64,000 nt of DNA, taken from the NCBI RefSeq assembly GCF_011753055.1, contig NZ_VWWJ01000022.1:1-64000 (forward strand), written 5' to 3'. Numbering within the stretch: position 1 is the stretch's first letter; each line of letters starts with the position of its first letter. Made by a program: the position numbers and the translations under genes. Shown in pieces: positions 7,710-16,198 of the stretch. This DNA comes from Burkholderia sp. Ax-1719 (GTDB lineage: Bacteria > Pseudomonadota > Gammaproteobacteria > Burkholderiales > Burkholderiaceae). The notes beneath the pieces are model-generated. The model was not told where the DNA came from, did no database searches, and saw only the letters and a list, made by a program, of their open reading frames with translations.

Positions 7710-8220
7710 CGCTGCGCCGATTCGCGGCCCGTTCGCCGAACCACTGCACCACCTGCTTGCCATGACTCGCAGGCGCTTTTGAGTGAGCGCGTGTGGCGAG
7801 ATCGGCGAGTGTGTGCTTTTTCAGTTCCTCGCGCATGCTGCGCTCCGCGCCTTGCATGACCGCGTGAATCGAACAGGTGCCGCGTGTGGCCCACGCGGGC
7901 GCGGCATCGTCGAATAGTGCGCATTGAGCGCGGATTTCGCGGCAATCGAATAGCGCTTTTTCGCCGTCGATGGCTTCCACCACGTCATGCACCGTGATCG
8001 CCTGCGGCGCGCGCGCAAGCGTGAAGCCGCCGCGAATGCCTTCGGTGGCGGAAACGAGTCCCGCCTTCGCCAGGCGGGTAAAAAGCTTGGCGGCGTAATC
8101 CACCGAAACGCCCTGCATTTCGGCCAGATCGCGCACGCTGGCTTCGCGTACACCTTCGGGATCGGCCAGATAGAGCAGGCAATGCAAGCCGTACTCGACG
8201 CCGGTGCTGATGTAAGACAT
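7699..8220 (-). CDS. Rrf2-family transcriptional regulator
   Basis: 173 residues beginning MSYISTGVEYGLHCLLYLA. The winged helix follows the Rrf2 layout (VRDLAEMQGVSVDYAAKLFTRLAKAG, then GIRGGFTLAR). Three cysteines occur in the usual cluster region, DCREIRAQC plus GTC about 20 residues later, so an iron-sulfur or redox-sensing centre is possible. The C-terminal tail is longer than in NsrR. A 15-nt motif in its own upstream region (8238-8252) also lies before the oxidoreductase gene at 6354, which makes autoregulation and control of that gene the simplest reading. No strong ribosome site is visible. Confidence 0.85.
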   Translation of the reverse strand: MSYISTGVEYGLHCLLYLADPEGVREASVRDLAEMQGVSVDYAAKLFTRLAKAGLVSATEGIRGGFTLARAPQAITVHDVVEAIDGEKALFDCREIRAQCALFDDAAPAWATRGTCSIHAVMQGAERSMREELKKHTLADLATRAHSKAPASHGKQVVQWFGERAANRRSDRA

Positions 8221-8237
8221 GGCTATACCACGACTGA

Positions 8238-8252
8238 ATGAATCGGAGTTAT
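8238..8252 (-). promoter_or_regulatory. Probable Rrf2 operator before rrf2
   Basis: The reverse strand reads ATAACTCCGATTCAT, 13/15 identical to ATAACTACGACTCAT at 6242-6256. It lies 18 bp before the rrf2 start codon. Confidence 0.55.
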
Positions 8253-8309
8253 AAGCGTATCACGCTTGAGCATCGCGCGCAGGCTCTAGTGCAGGGCGAA
8301 AATAAGGAC

Positions 8310-8915
8310 TCAATGTGCGGCATGTCCCGGCAGCAGGCCTAGTAGCGTGAGCGCAGGCGCGACGGCGCCCGTCAGCCATTCGCGCTCCGGATGAATGCGG
8401 GCGATCACGCGCAGGCCCAGCAGCACCGCGAGCAGATGCTGAGCCGCTTCCGGCGCGCTGACCGTCTTCGCGATTTCGCCGCTGCGCTGGCCTGCTTCGA
8501 CGCAGCGCAGGAAAAAGTCGCGGATCTGCGTGACTTCCGCGGTGACGGCGGCGCGCAATTCGTGGTCATCCGGTGCGGCTTCCAGACCGGAATTCACCAT
8601 CAGACAGCCGCGTTTGTCCGGATCGTCGAGCGAGCGCTGCACGGTCTCGGCGAAAAAGCCGGTGATGGCGGTGCCGGGCGTGGCGGCGGCTTCATGCCGC
8701 ACGATACGGTCGCGCAGCGAATGTTCCAGATAATGATCGAGCACGCGCAGGAACAACGCGCGCTTGTCGCCGAACGCGTTGTAAAGGCTGGGTTGCGTGA
8801 GGCCGGTGGCTTTCACGAGATCACGCGTCGAGGTGGCTTCGTAGCCGCGCGCCCAGAACGCGCCGCAGGCGGCATCCAGTACGCTGGTTTCGTCGAATTC
8901 GCGGGGGCGGCCCAT
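8310..8915 (-). CDS. TetR-family transcriptional regulator
   Basis: 201 residues. The N-terminal helix-turn-helix reads GRPREFDETSVLDAACGAFW then GYEATSTRDLVKATGLTQPS and LYNAFGDKRALF, a textbook TetR DNA-binding domain of the branch that carries a TetR_C effector domain. GGAG precedes the ATG. Its own upstream region holds the motif TCAATCGATATAAAATG (8951-), which also occurs twice before the MFS gene at 4828. It is therefore likely to repress itself and the SDR/MFS pair. The effector is unknown. Confidence 0.88.
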   Translation of the reverse strand: MGRPREFDETSVLDAACGAFWARGYEATSTRDLVKATGLTQPSLYNAFGDKRALFLRVLDHYLEHSLRDRIVRHEAAATPGTAITGFFAETVQRSLDDPDKRGCLMVNSGLEAAPDDHELRAAVTAEVTQIRDFFLRCVEAGQRSGEIAKTVSAPEAAQHLLAVLLGLRVIARIHPEREWLTGAVAPALTLLGLLPGHAAH

Positions 8916-8950
8916 GGTGGCTCCATCGGGTGGGGACGCCTTATTTTAAA

Positions 8951-8969
8951 TCAATCGATATAAAATGTC
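8951..8969. promoter_or_regulatory. Third copy of the TetR-operator-like motif
   Basis: TCAATCGATATAAAATGTC aligns with the two copies at 4767 and 4797; the core TCAATCGATATA is identical to the first. It lies 36 bp before the TetR start. Confidence 0.55.
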
Positions 8970-8992
8970 CTGCTCGTCGCCAGAACGATGCT

Positions 8993-11134
8993 TCACGCGC
9001 TCCCCATTTCCGGATCGCTGATGCTATCGCGTCCGGTTTCCACGCGACCCGCGAAGCGGCGTGTCACGCCGTTTTCCGCGCTCAGCGTGAAGTCGTACCA
9101 TCCACCCGCATCGCCCAGTGACCAGCTATGTTCGGCGCGGCCTTGTGCGGGTACGGTGGTGGCCCAGGGCGCATCGGTGCGATAGGCGTTCGACTGTACG
9201 CTGCACGTGCTGGGTTCGCGCCCGCTGTTCTCAAGCGCGAGTGTCAGGATGGCGTTCGCCACGTCGTAGCGCAGACGCGCTTCTGGGTTCGGGCCGCGCA
9301 GTACGGCGTCCACGTCGCCGGTAAAGCCGCGATGGAAGCCATTGGGGCCGAGTATCCAGAGATCGTAGCGGTCGCCGTCGGCGGCTTCGGGCGTCCAGTC
9401 GTCGGCGAGTTGCTTGCCTGCCTCGACGGTGTAGCGGCGCGGCACGCGCTCCAGATGCAAGCGGTCGTAGACATGAAAGACCGCGCCCGCGCTGCCGTCA
9501 TTGACGAAGGCGAGCCGCACCTTGCGCCGCCCTTTGACGCTCGCATGCACATGCAACTGATACGGCAACGCGCGTGACGGGCGCGCTAGCCGCGCCTGGC
9601 GCGGCAAGCTCTGATCGGCCACGGCTGGCGGTGGCACCGCCTTGAGCTTGCTTTGCTGGGCGTTGAGGGCGTCGGCGGTGGCCTTGTCGGTCGGTGGAAA
9701 TGCAGCGGCTGATTTTTCATTAGGCGTGCTGAAGTTGAACGCAGAGGTCATATCGCCGAATACCGCACGACGCCACGCGCTGATATTGGGTTCTTCCACA
9801 CCAAAGCGCCGTTCGAGAAAGCGCAGCACGGACGTATGATCGAACGCCTGCGAGTTGACGAAACCGCCCGTACTCCACGGTGAAATCACGAACATCGGCA
9901 CGCGTGGGCCGGGGCCATAGGGCAGACCATCCGGCGTGAGCGGCTTTTCGTCGCCTGGCGGGTTGGATACGGTGAAGTATTCGTGCTTCGTGCTGACCGT
10001 GGATTTGCCCGCATAGCCGCCGTCGGCATTCGGAGAGGGGACGTCGGGCGGCGGGACATGATCGAAGAAACAGTCGTTTTCATCGTAGTTCACGAACAGT
10101 ACGGTCTTGCTCCAGACCTCCGGATTGGCGGTGAGCGTGTCCAGCACCTGCTGGATGTACCACGCGCCCTGGTTGGGCGTGGAGATGGCGGGATGTTCGC
10201 AATAGGCCTGCGGCGAGACGATCCAGCTCACCTGCGGCATGCGGTCCGCGGCGATATCGTCTTTGAGCGCCTGCAGGAAGCCGCCATCGGGCATGGTATT
10301 GCCGATGCCTTTGTAAAGCGGCGCAACCGCTTCGATCTCGGGCGTCCACGGCGCATTCGGTGCGCCGCTGATCGATTCATGCACCTTGCGGAAGGTCGCG
10401 AAACCGCAGAGCGGATTGTCGTTGTAGTTATCGGGCTGGTTTTCGTAGACCTTCCAGCTTACGCCGGCCTGTTGCAGCCGCTCCGCATAGGTGGTCCATT
10501 TCAGCCCCTTTTCGGAAGGCCCCAGCCAGTCCCAGCCGTTATTGTTCACCACTGCATGCGCATCGAAGCCGCCGCCGCCGGGGCCGTTCGTGCCGGTCCA
10601 CAGGAAGATGCGGTTCGAATTGGTGCCGCCATGCAGCGAGCAATGATAGGCATCGCAGATCGTGAAGGCATTGGCGAGCGCGAAGTGAAACGGCAGATCG
10701 GCGGCTTCCAGATAGCCCATCGAGGTATCGCCTTTCGACTTCGGCCATTGCGTCATGCGACCATGATCCCAGGCGCTGTGCGCGTCGAGCCATTCGTGCG
10801 CGCCGCCCGCGAGCAGCGCATTACCCTTGTTTTTATCGAGGTGAAAGGGCAGCACGCTGCGCGCCCCGTCGCTTTGCTGCCAGACGCTTGCGCCTTGTGG
10901 CTGCGGAATGGTGATGCGGTCGCCGAAGCCGCGCACACCCGGCAGCGTGCCAAAATAATGATCGAACGAACGGTTCTCCTGCATGAAGATCACGACATGC
11001 TGGACGTCCTGAATCGTGCCGGTGACGTTGTTCGCGGGAATCGCAAGCGCGCGGCGGATGGCCGGCGGAAACAGGCCAAGCGCAGCGCCCGCGGCGGCGG
11101 CGCGCAGAAAGTGACGGCGGTCCTTCGAGGTCAT
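8993..11134 (-). CDS. Phosphocholine-specific phospholipase C, Tat-exported
   Basis: 713 residues from MTSKDRRHFLRAAAAGAALG. The RRHFLRA box plus hydrophobic stretch is a twin-arginine signal, as expected for this enzyme family (PlcH/PlcN type). The catalytic-domain signature VVIFMQENRSFDHYFGTLPG comes just after the signal. NYDENDCFFDHVPPP and SPWSTGGFVNSQAFDHTS carry further conserved metal/active-site residues, and the last 200 residues hold the two beta-rich C-terminal domains typical of the family. It hydrolyses phosphatidylcholine or sphingomyelin to phosphocholine outside the cell, for phosphate or choline supply and membrane damage. The ATG is chosen for the Tat motif; upstream codons look non-coding. 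No PHO box was recognised. Confidence 0.92.
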   Translation of the reverse strand: MTSKDRRHFLRAAAAGAALGLFPPAIRRALAIPANNVTGTIQDVQHVVIFMQENRSFDHYFGTLPGVRGFGDRITIPQPQGASVWQQSDGARSVLPFHLDKNKGNALLAGGAHEWLDAHSAWDHGRMTQWPKSKGDTSMGYLEAADLPFHFALANAFTICDAYHCSLHGGTNSNRIFLWTGTNGPGGGGFDAHAVVNNNGWDWLGPSEKGLKWTTYAERLQQAGVSWKVYENQPDNYNDNPLCGFATFRKVHESISGAPNAPWTPEIEAVAPLYKGIGNTMPDGGFLQALKDDIAADRMPQVSWIVSPQAYCEHPAISTPNQGAWYIQQVLDTLTANPEVWSKTVLFVNYDENDCFFDHVPPPDVPSPNADGGYAGKSTVSTKHEYFTVSNPPGDEKPLTPDGLPYGPGPRVPMFVISPWSTGGFVNSQAFDHTSVLRFLERRFGVEEPNISAWRRAVFGDMTSAFNFSTPNEKSAAAFPPTDKATADALNAQQSKLKAVPPPAVADQSLPRQARLARPSRALPYQLHVHASVKGRRKVRLAFVNDGSAGAVFHVYDRLHLERVPRRYTVEAGKQLADDWTPEAADGDRYDLWILGPNGFHRGFTGDVDAVLRGPNPEARLRYDVANAILTLALENSGREPSTCSVQSNAYRTDAPWATTVPAQGRAEHSWSLGDAGGWYDFTLSAENGVTRRFAGRVETGRDSISDPEMGSA

Positions 11135-11243
11135 GGTGCCAGTTCGTTCGGGTTCGTTCTGGGTCGTTGTGGAGCTATCGTACCCGGAACGCGTGCTGGC
11201 AGCTTGTGCATGGCGCGCGCCATGCCGCATGAACTAGCTCGTT

Positions 11244-12152
11244 CTACGAAGCATCGGCATAGGCAGCCGCGGTATCGACCGGCTCCGCGTCCAGCACGCT
11301 CATGAACGCCTCGATCAGACGCGCATTGGTGCGGCTCTTGAGGTGATAGAGATATTCGTGCATCACCGGGCCATCCGGTTCGATCGGCACGCTCACCAGC
11401 GCCGCGCCGCGCGGCACCTCGCCCGAGGGCATCAGCGAGCACCCCAGGCCATGACGGATCGCCTCGCAGATCGCTTCGCGGCTGCCGATCTCGATGAGCG
11501 CGGCGGGCGTCACGCCGCGCCGCTTGAGCGCGGCTTCGGTGGCGTCGCGCGTGCGCGAGCCAGGCTCGCGCAGCAGCAGCGTCTGCTGGGCTAGCACATT
11601 CAGGTCGGTGCTGCGCTTGTGCGCAAGCGGATGAGCTGGATCGACCACCAGCACAAGCGAATCGGTCGCAATGCGATGGCGCGTGAGCGAGGGGTCGTCG
11701 ACGCGATTCGACGAAACCGCGACATCGACGCGATATTGCACCAGCGCGTCGAGCACTTCCTGCGAATTGCCCACTTCGATGCCGATCTGCACGTTCGGAT
11801 ACCGGCGGCGAAACGCCGCGACGGCCGGAAGAATGTAGTAGGGGCCGGTCGTGCCCAGGCGGAAACTGCCCGCATCGAGCGTGCGGCCGTCGCGCAGCGC
11901 GCAGTCGATGGCCAGCTCGCTTTCCATCATCCGGTCGATGAGCGGCATCAGCGAGGCGCCCGTCTGGGTCAGTTCGACGCGGCTGCCGCGCCGATGGAAC
12001 AGCTCGACGCCATAATGCTTTTCGAGCTGCTGGATGCGCGCGGTGACCGTGGGCTGGCTGATCGAGAGATGCCGGGCGGCGGCGGTAATGCTGCCATGCC
12101 GGACGGTTTCGTAGAAGGCGGCGACGAGCGGCGCGAGTTGCGGGGCGAGCAT
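11244..12152 (-). CDS. LysR-family transcriptional regulator
   Basis: 302 residues. The N-terminal winged helix (FYETVRHGSITAAARHLSIS then QPTVTARIQQLEKHYGVELF) is a LysR DNA-binding domain. The rest has the periplasmic-binding-like effector fold (FRLGTTGPYYILPAVAAFRR and the LLLREPGSRTRD segment). The start has no Shine-Dalgarno; the 12 nt before the ATG are instead C/T-rich. It lies 109 bp upstream of the phospholipase gene on the same strand and may be in one transcript with it, but the target is unknown. Confidence 0.87.
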   Translation of the reverse strand: MLAPQLAPLVAAFYETVRHGSITAAARHLSISQPTVTARIQQLEKHYGVELFHRRGSRVELTQTGASLMPLIDRMMESELAIDCALRDGRTLDAGSFRLGTTGPYYILPAVAAFRRRYPNVQIGIEVGNSQEVLDALVQYRVDVAVSSNRVDDPSLTRHRIATDSLVLVVDPAHPLAHKRSTDLNVLAQQTLLLREPGSRTRDATEAALKRRGVTPAALIEIGSREAICEAIRHGLGCSLMPSGEVPRGAALVSVPIEPDGPVMHEYLYHLKSRTNARLIEAFMSVLDAEPVDTAAAYADAS

Positions 12153-12310
12153 AGGAGGGATCAGCGGGGGGAGGAGTCAACGACCGAATCTACGGCAAAT
12201 AGCCTCGACTCTACCGCGCATGCGCGACAGTTTTGTTAAGCCGTGCTTGGTCGCATGCAGCGGGCATCGGGTTTGCGCCATCTCGTCATACATAGCACGG
12301 GAGGTTTGCC

Positions 12311-12586
12311 ATGAAAACCCAGCGCAAGTCGACTGAAGTGCATCCTGCGCAAGCACCGCAGGTGGATCACGAGGACGATGCTCCGGTCAAGCATCCGCGT
12401 CACGAGGGTGGCGAGCCCGTTGCGGCTAAACATCCGCACGAGCCGCGCTCGGTCGGGGTGCAAGGGCATGAAGATCTCGAACGCGGTCTGGAAGATACCG
12501 ACCGTTGGGGCGGCGATGCGTATCAGGAGCGCACGCAGAACGACGCCCAGGTCAACCGCAATACGCGTGAAAAGCATCATCGGTGA
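12311..12586 (+). CDS. Small very hydrophilic protein, unknown
   Basis: 91 residues rich in His, Glu, Asp and Lys (QVDHEDDAPVKHPRHEGGEP, then ERGLEDTDRWGGDAYQERTQ), with almost no hydrophobic core. A GGGAGG site precedes the ATG. The composition suggests an intrinsically disordered, hydrophilin-like protein. No family is recognised. It is followed by a GC-rich hairpin and T run. Confidence 0.7.
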   Translation: MKTQRKSTEVHPAQAPQVDHEDDAPVKHPRHEGGEPVAAKHPHEPRSVGVQGHEDLERGLEDTDRWGGDAYQERTQNDAQVNRNTREKHHR

Positions 12587-12590
12587 TAAC

Positions 12591-12636
12591 GCGCGCGGTG
12601 CGTGGTGCATCGCAACCCGCGCCGCGCGCGATTTTT
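12591..12636 (+). terminator. Probable intrinsic terminator
   Basis: GCGCGCGG (12591-12598) and CCGCGCGC (12622-12629) can pair across an internal secondary hairpin, and six T residues follow. Confidence 0.55.
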
Positions 12637-12679
12637 TGCTGATCTAATCGCTGTGGCTCAGCCGTGGCTTAGACATAAT

Positions 12680-12886
12680 TCAACCGCTTTTCCCGCCGCC
12701 GTCGATCCCTGCGCCGCGCCGCCACACTTCCTTACCGCGTTCGGAGAGTTCGCCGCTGCTGTGCGTGCTGTCGGGCTGAGTGCCGTGTACGGCCATATCG
12801 CCGCCCGGCGGCTCCTGAGCGCGCTGTTTCTCGTGTTTGCGCTGCGAAACGCGATCGTCCTGCGAGCGTCCTGCATAGTCGTTCAT
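12680..12886 (-). CDS. Small hydrophilic protein, unknown
   Basis: 68 residues starting MNDYAGRSQDDRVSQRKHEK and ending RRGAGIDGGGKSG. A GGGAGA site lies 8-9 nt before the ATG. Charged and Gly-rich, with no signal or membrane segment. Similar in style to the hydrophilic protein at 12311 on the other strand. A spurious reading frame cannot be excluded. Confidence 0.5.
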   Translation of the reverse strand: MNDYAGRSQDDRVSQRKHEKQRAQEPPGGDMAVHGTQPDSTHSSGELSERGKEVWRRGAGIDGGGKSG

Positions 12887-12952
12887 GTGCGTTCTCCCGA
12901 ATCGTGAAGACAACACTGACCGATGCGCATCGGGCGTACCTCGCGCCGGATA

Positions 12953-13303
12953 TCAAGGCGCGGCGATCCGATGCAACATATCGAGCAATTGCGAAACGGC
13001 GAACGGCTTGCGCAGAAAGCCCACCACGTCGGCATCGGGCGGCGGGGTGACCAGCGCGGACACCAGCACCAGCGGCACATCCATGAGCACACTGTTGCGG
13101 CGCATTTCGCGCATCAGGGAAAGGCCGTCCATGTGCGGCATCATGCAGTCCGAAATCACGACGTCGGGCGGCTCGTCCAGTGCACTCCTGAGCGCATCGA
13201 GACCGTCCTCTGCGGTCCTGACCCGATAACCTTCCTGCGCGACCAGTTCCCTGAGTGCATTGAGCGTGTTGATGTCGTCATCGACGAGTAAAACGGTAGC
13301 CAT
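12953..13303 (-). CDS. Single-domain response regulator
   Basis: 116 residues of CheY-type receiver only: acidic pocket D8-D9-D10, phospho-acceptor D52 in VVISDCMMP, and conserved K99 in FLRKPF. No output domain follows. The start chosen (MATVLLVDDD) has AGGT upstream. A second in-frame ATG at 13456 has the stronger site GGGAGG and would add a 51-residue polar N-terminus, so the start is uncertain. No histidine kinase is adjacent; it is an orphan regulator. Confidence 0.82.
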   Translation of the reverse strand: MATVLLVDDDINTLNALRELVAQEGYRVRTAEDGLDALRSALDEPPDVVISDCMMPHMDGLSLMREMRRNSVLMDVPLVLVSALVTPPPDADVVGFLRKPFAVSQLLDMLHRIAAP

Positions 13304-13476
13304 ACGTTTACCTGAGCGGAGCGCGCCCGTGTTTTGCGCCTTTTCTTGCGCGGTGTTCTGACTCATTTCGCGCCGGCGCGAGCCGGGGGCAGGCGTGTGC
13401 CTGGCGATGGGGGCGTTGCGCGCAATTTCCATTCCAGTAGTTTTCATCGGCTTCATGGGGCCTCCCTGGGCGGAAC

Positions 13477-13731
13477 TCAGCCCGGTGCTTCGCGGCGCGG
13501 CCGGGCGCGCGCGTCGATGCCGGCGACGATCGATGCCGACACTTCCGCGAACCCGCCGAATGCCTCGTCGGGCAAACCGCGCAGCGCATCGAGCACTTCG
13601 GGGTCCGCGTTCGCCTGACCGGCGGCATCGATGAGCGTAGGCGGATGCGCGGGGTAGGACACGTCATTGACTGCGCGCTGAACCCGGTCGATCAGCGCGT
13701 CACGCGGATTGACTGCAGAGTTGGTTGGCAT
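13477..13731 (-). CDS. DUF2795 domain protein
   Basis: 84 residues from MPTNSAVNPRDALIDRVQRA with AGGAGA before the ATG. The region YPAHPPTLIDAAGQANADPE followed by VLDALRGLPDEAFGGFAEVS matches the DUF2795 pattern (a helix, then a conserved LDxLxxLPDxxF block). A small cytoplasmic protein of unknown function. It lies upstream of the receiver protein on the same strand. Confidence 0.72.
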   Translation of the reverse strand: MPTNSAVNPRDALIDRVQRAVNDVSYPAHPPTLIDAAGQANADPEVLDALRGLPDEAFGGFAEVSASIVAGIDARARPRREAPG

Positions 13732-14102
13732 GAGCGTCTCCTGCAAATGAATAAACGGTAGTCAGCTAATTCCAGCAGATGCCGTTCCCGTTTAGCGGCG
13801 ATTATTTGTCCGGCATTGATTTGCGATTGCACTGACGGGTCTGGGCGAATTACACCTGGTATAAACGCTAAAAGACGCTATTTCACCGCGTCCGTTAAAA
13901 ATCCGCCGTCGGGAATAAAATCGGAATAATTTACTTATTAAGGGCAGGCCGCCTTCGATTCAACATCGAAACGCATAAATTCATATGCCGAGGCGATATT
14001 TTTAAAGTTTCTGCCGCTAAACTATTGCGGGCCCCGTTTTTCTAGCGGCCCGTGGCGCGCGATAACAGGCGCCGTCCTCAGACGTTGCGTCGTGTGCCGC
14101 TC
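13732..14102. other. AT-richer divergent intergenic region
   Basis: 371 bp between the DUF2795 gene and the diguanylate cyclase. It is clearly lower in GC than its surroundings from about 13750 to 14035 and probably holds promoters for both sides. CCGCTA (14015-14020) and TAGCGG (14043-14048) form a short inverted repeat. No reading frame is convincing. Confidence 0.6.
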
Positions 14103-15275
14103 ATGCTCGATCCGGTCAATATCCTTCTCGTCACGGTGCTTTCGAGCATCATGAGTCTCGCCATTCTCGGTTCGCTGCGGCCAGCGCGCATTCCGGGCGT
14201 GAGCCGCTGGATTGCCGCTTACGTCTGGGCCAGCGTCGCGCTCGTGCTGACGGGCATGCAGCGTCTGGGCATGCCGGTTCTCACGATTCTCGTATCGAAT
14301 ACCCTGCTGGCCATCGCGGTCACACGCGTGCTCGAAGGCTGCCGCGATTTTTTCGGACTGCCCGAGCGCGCGCCGCTTGCGCGCATCGGTTGTGGCGTGG
14401 TCGCCGTCGGCATCGCATGGTGGTACTGGGTGGAACCCAGCCTGGCCGCGCGCATCGCGCTCGTCTCCGCTTTTCATGCCGCGATTTATGCGGTGATCGG
14501 CTGGATGGCGATGCGCTACCGGCCGCCTGGTCGTCCCGTCTACAGCTATCGGTTTGTTACTGCTTCCGCCTGGCTGGGCGCATTCGCTCACGGTCTGCGC
14601 GGCCTCACGTATGGCACCGGGATGATAGAGCAAAGCACACTGCTGGTCGCCACCCCGCTCAATGTCATCTGGCTCGCGCTGGGGATTCTGGTGTTGCCGT
14701 CGCTGTCCATCGGCATGGTGCTGCTCGCGCACGACCGCATGGCGGAAAGACTGGAACGCCTTGCCAACCGCGACGAACTCACGGGTGCGCTCACGCGTCG
14801 CGCCTTCGTCGCGCAGGCGCTCGCACTGATCGAAACCGCGCGCGTCAAGTCCACGCCGGTGGTGCTGGCGATTGTCGATATCGATCACTTCAAGGCCATC
14901 AACGATCACTTCGGCCATGCTGCGGGCGATCGCGCGCTGGCGCACTTTGGCCGCGTGGTAGCGACGGGCGTGCGCGACACCGATCTGTTCGGTCGTCTGG
15001 GCGGCGAGGAATTCGCGCTGCTATTTCCGGCGATTACCCGGGAAGCGGCGGTGATGCGTCTGGACGCGCTGCGTGTGGCCGCGCTCGCGGTACGGCGCGG
15101 CGGCGATGCGGCGCAACCCGAGCAGGAGCAGGCCACGCCGCATGCCGGGCTCACTTTCAGCGCAGGCGTGGATATGCTGCAACCCGGCGATACGCTGGCC
15201 AGCCTGATGGCGCGCGCGGACGCCGCGCTCTATGAAGCCAAAACGCGCGGACGCGATCGCGTCGTGACGGCTTAG
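14103..15275 (+). CDS. Membrane-bound diguanylate cyclase (GGDEF domain)
   Basis: 390 residues from MLDPVNILLVTVLSSIMSLA. About six membrane helices fill residues 1-208. A linker leads into a GGDEF domain: ANRDELTGALTRRAF at 221-235, IVDIDHFKAINDHFGHAAGD at 257-276, and the catalytic GGEEF at 300-304. RDTD at 291-294 sits exactly five residues before GGEEF, which is a complete inhibitory I-site for feedback by c-di-GMP. It should make c-di-GMP at the inner membrane and thereby affect biofilm and exopolysaccharide. The start is uncertain: no ribosome site is seen, and an in-frame GTG lies at 14052. Confidence 0.88.
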   Translation: MLDPVNILLVTVLSSIMSLAILGSLRPARIPGVSRWIAAYVWASVALVLTGMQRLGMPVLTILVSNTLLAIAVTRVLEGCRDFFGLPERAPLARIGCGVVAVGIAWWYWVEPSLAARIALVSAFHAAIYAVIGWMAMRYRPPGRPVYSYRFVTASAWLGAFAHGLRGLTYGTGMIEQSTLLVATPLNVIWLALGILVLPSLSIGMVLLAHDRMAERLERLANRDELTGALTRRAFVAQALALIETARVKSTPVVLAIVDIDHFKAINDHFGHAAGDRALAHFGRVVATGVRDTDLFGRLGGEEFALLFPAITREAAVMRLDALRVAALAVRRGGDAAQPEQEQATPHAGLTFSAGVDMLQPGDTLASLMARADAALYEAKTRGRDRVVTA

Positions 15276-16198
15276 CCTGCGTTCTCATCCATTGCCGCGG
15301 TCATCAAGCATTCACATAGACGCCGGCACCTTTCCCCCACGCATTCGTTCCCGTCGAAACTATTTCGACCTCCTGTCGTTCGATCGACGTCATGCGAAAT
15401 GAATAAATGGCGAATCGATTGGAACGGCCAGAATCGCCCTGATCTCAGCCAGTTATGCGTTACAGCAGGGCGCAATCGTTTCGTTATGCATAATGGATTT
15501 CGTTGCGGATGAAATCTGTCACGTCGCTGTTTTTAAAGGATAATTATCAAAAGGTGTGAGTGACGTTCCATGCAACGGTCATTCCAGCCAGCGGCGCGGC
15601 CCCATGCCAGCGCCGCCGCGACAGCATCACAGTCTTCGGGCAGGCGTCTCTTCCTTGGTACCCAGTGGCGATCACGCAAAGCGGGAATCGTGCGGATGTC
15701 GAGGCGCCCGCCCACGGCGTCGAGCGCATCCATTCGCCTGCGAAACCGCTGCCCCGCGTGCGCGGTCGGGCGCGTGAGCGCGTGCCGGAGCTAGCCCTCC
15801 TGTGCGCGAACGCCGGACGCACCGAAGGGAGACGGCGCAGAGCGGACCGCATCGGCAGGTCTCCCGCGCCGGGCGGTTCCGCGCGCCGTGGCGCGCCACG
15901 CACGCTCGCGTGCGCCTGTGCCCGCACGTGTGTTCCTGACACACCTGCCTGTCGGCACGTTGGCGCCCGCGCGAGCGCCAGCGCAGCTCGCGCGGGCCTT
16001 ATCCCCTGTTGCGCGCCAGGCACGCGCTTCATCAGTCTTTGTCATTTCCGCATTCATCAGCCCTTGGCGGGCGTGAACGCGCGACGTCCGTTCGCGCGCG
16101 TCAGGCTTGCCTGGGCCCATTACCGGCCAGCCATCCCAATGGTTCTTTGACGGGAAGTCGCCTGCGGGGAGGCGGCCATCAACCACCTGGAGCCTGAG
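15276..16198. other. 923-bp region before lqsA without a convincing gene
   Basis: The first 260 bp are AT-richer and may hold promoters. From about 15550 to 16150 the DNA is very GC-rich with long open frames in several phases, but their products are Arg/Ala/Pro-rich and unlike real proteins. It contains a strong 12-bp inverted repeat (15965-15997), GTGTG-N7-CACAC near 15930, and CGCCT-GCGGGG-AGGCG just before the lqsA ribosome site. A long structured 5' leader or a small RNA gene is possible. Confidence 0.5.
15965..15997. repeat. Perfect 12-bp inverted repeat in the lqsA leader
   Basis: GCCCGCGCGAGC and GCTCGCGCGGGC pair perfectly across a 9-nt loop. No T run follows on the forward strand, so it is not a typical terminator. 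It lies about 200 bp before the lqsA start. Confidence 0.7.

Noticed and set aside
14003..14020. TAAAGTTT followed by GCCGCTAA, resembling a sigma-28 (FliA) flagellar promoter
   Set aside because: The two elements are only 2 bp apart; sigma-28 promoters need about 11 bp between them.
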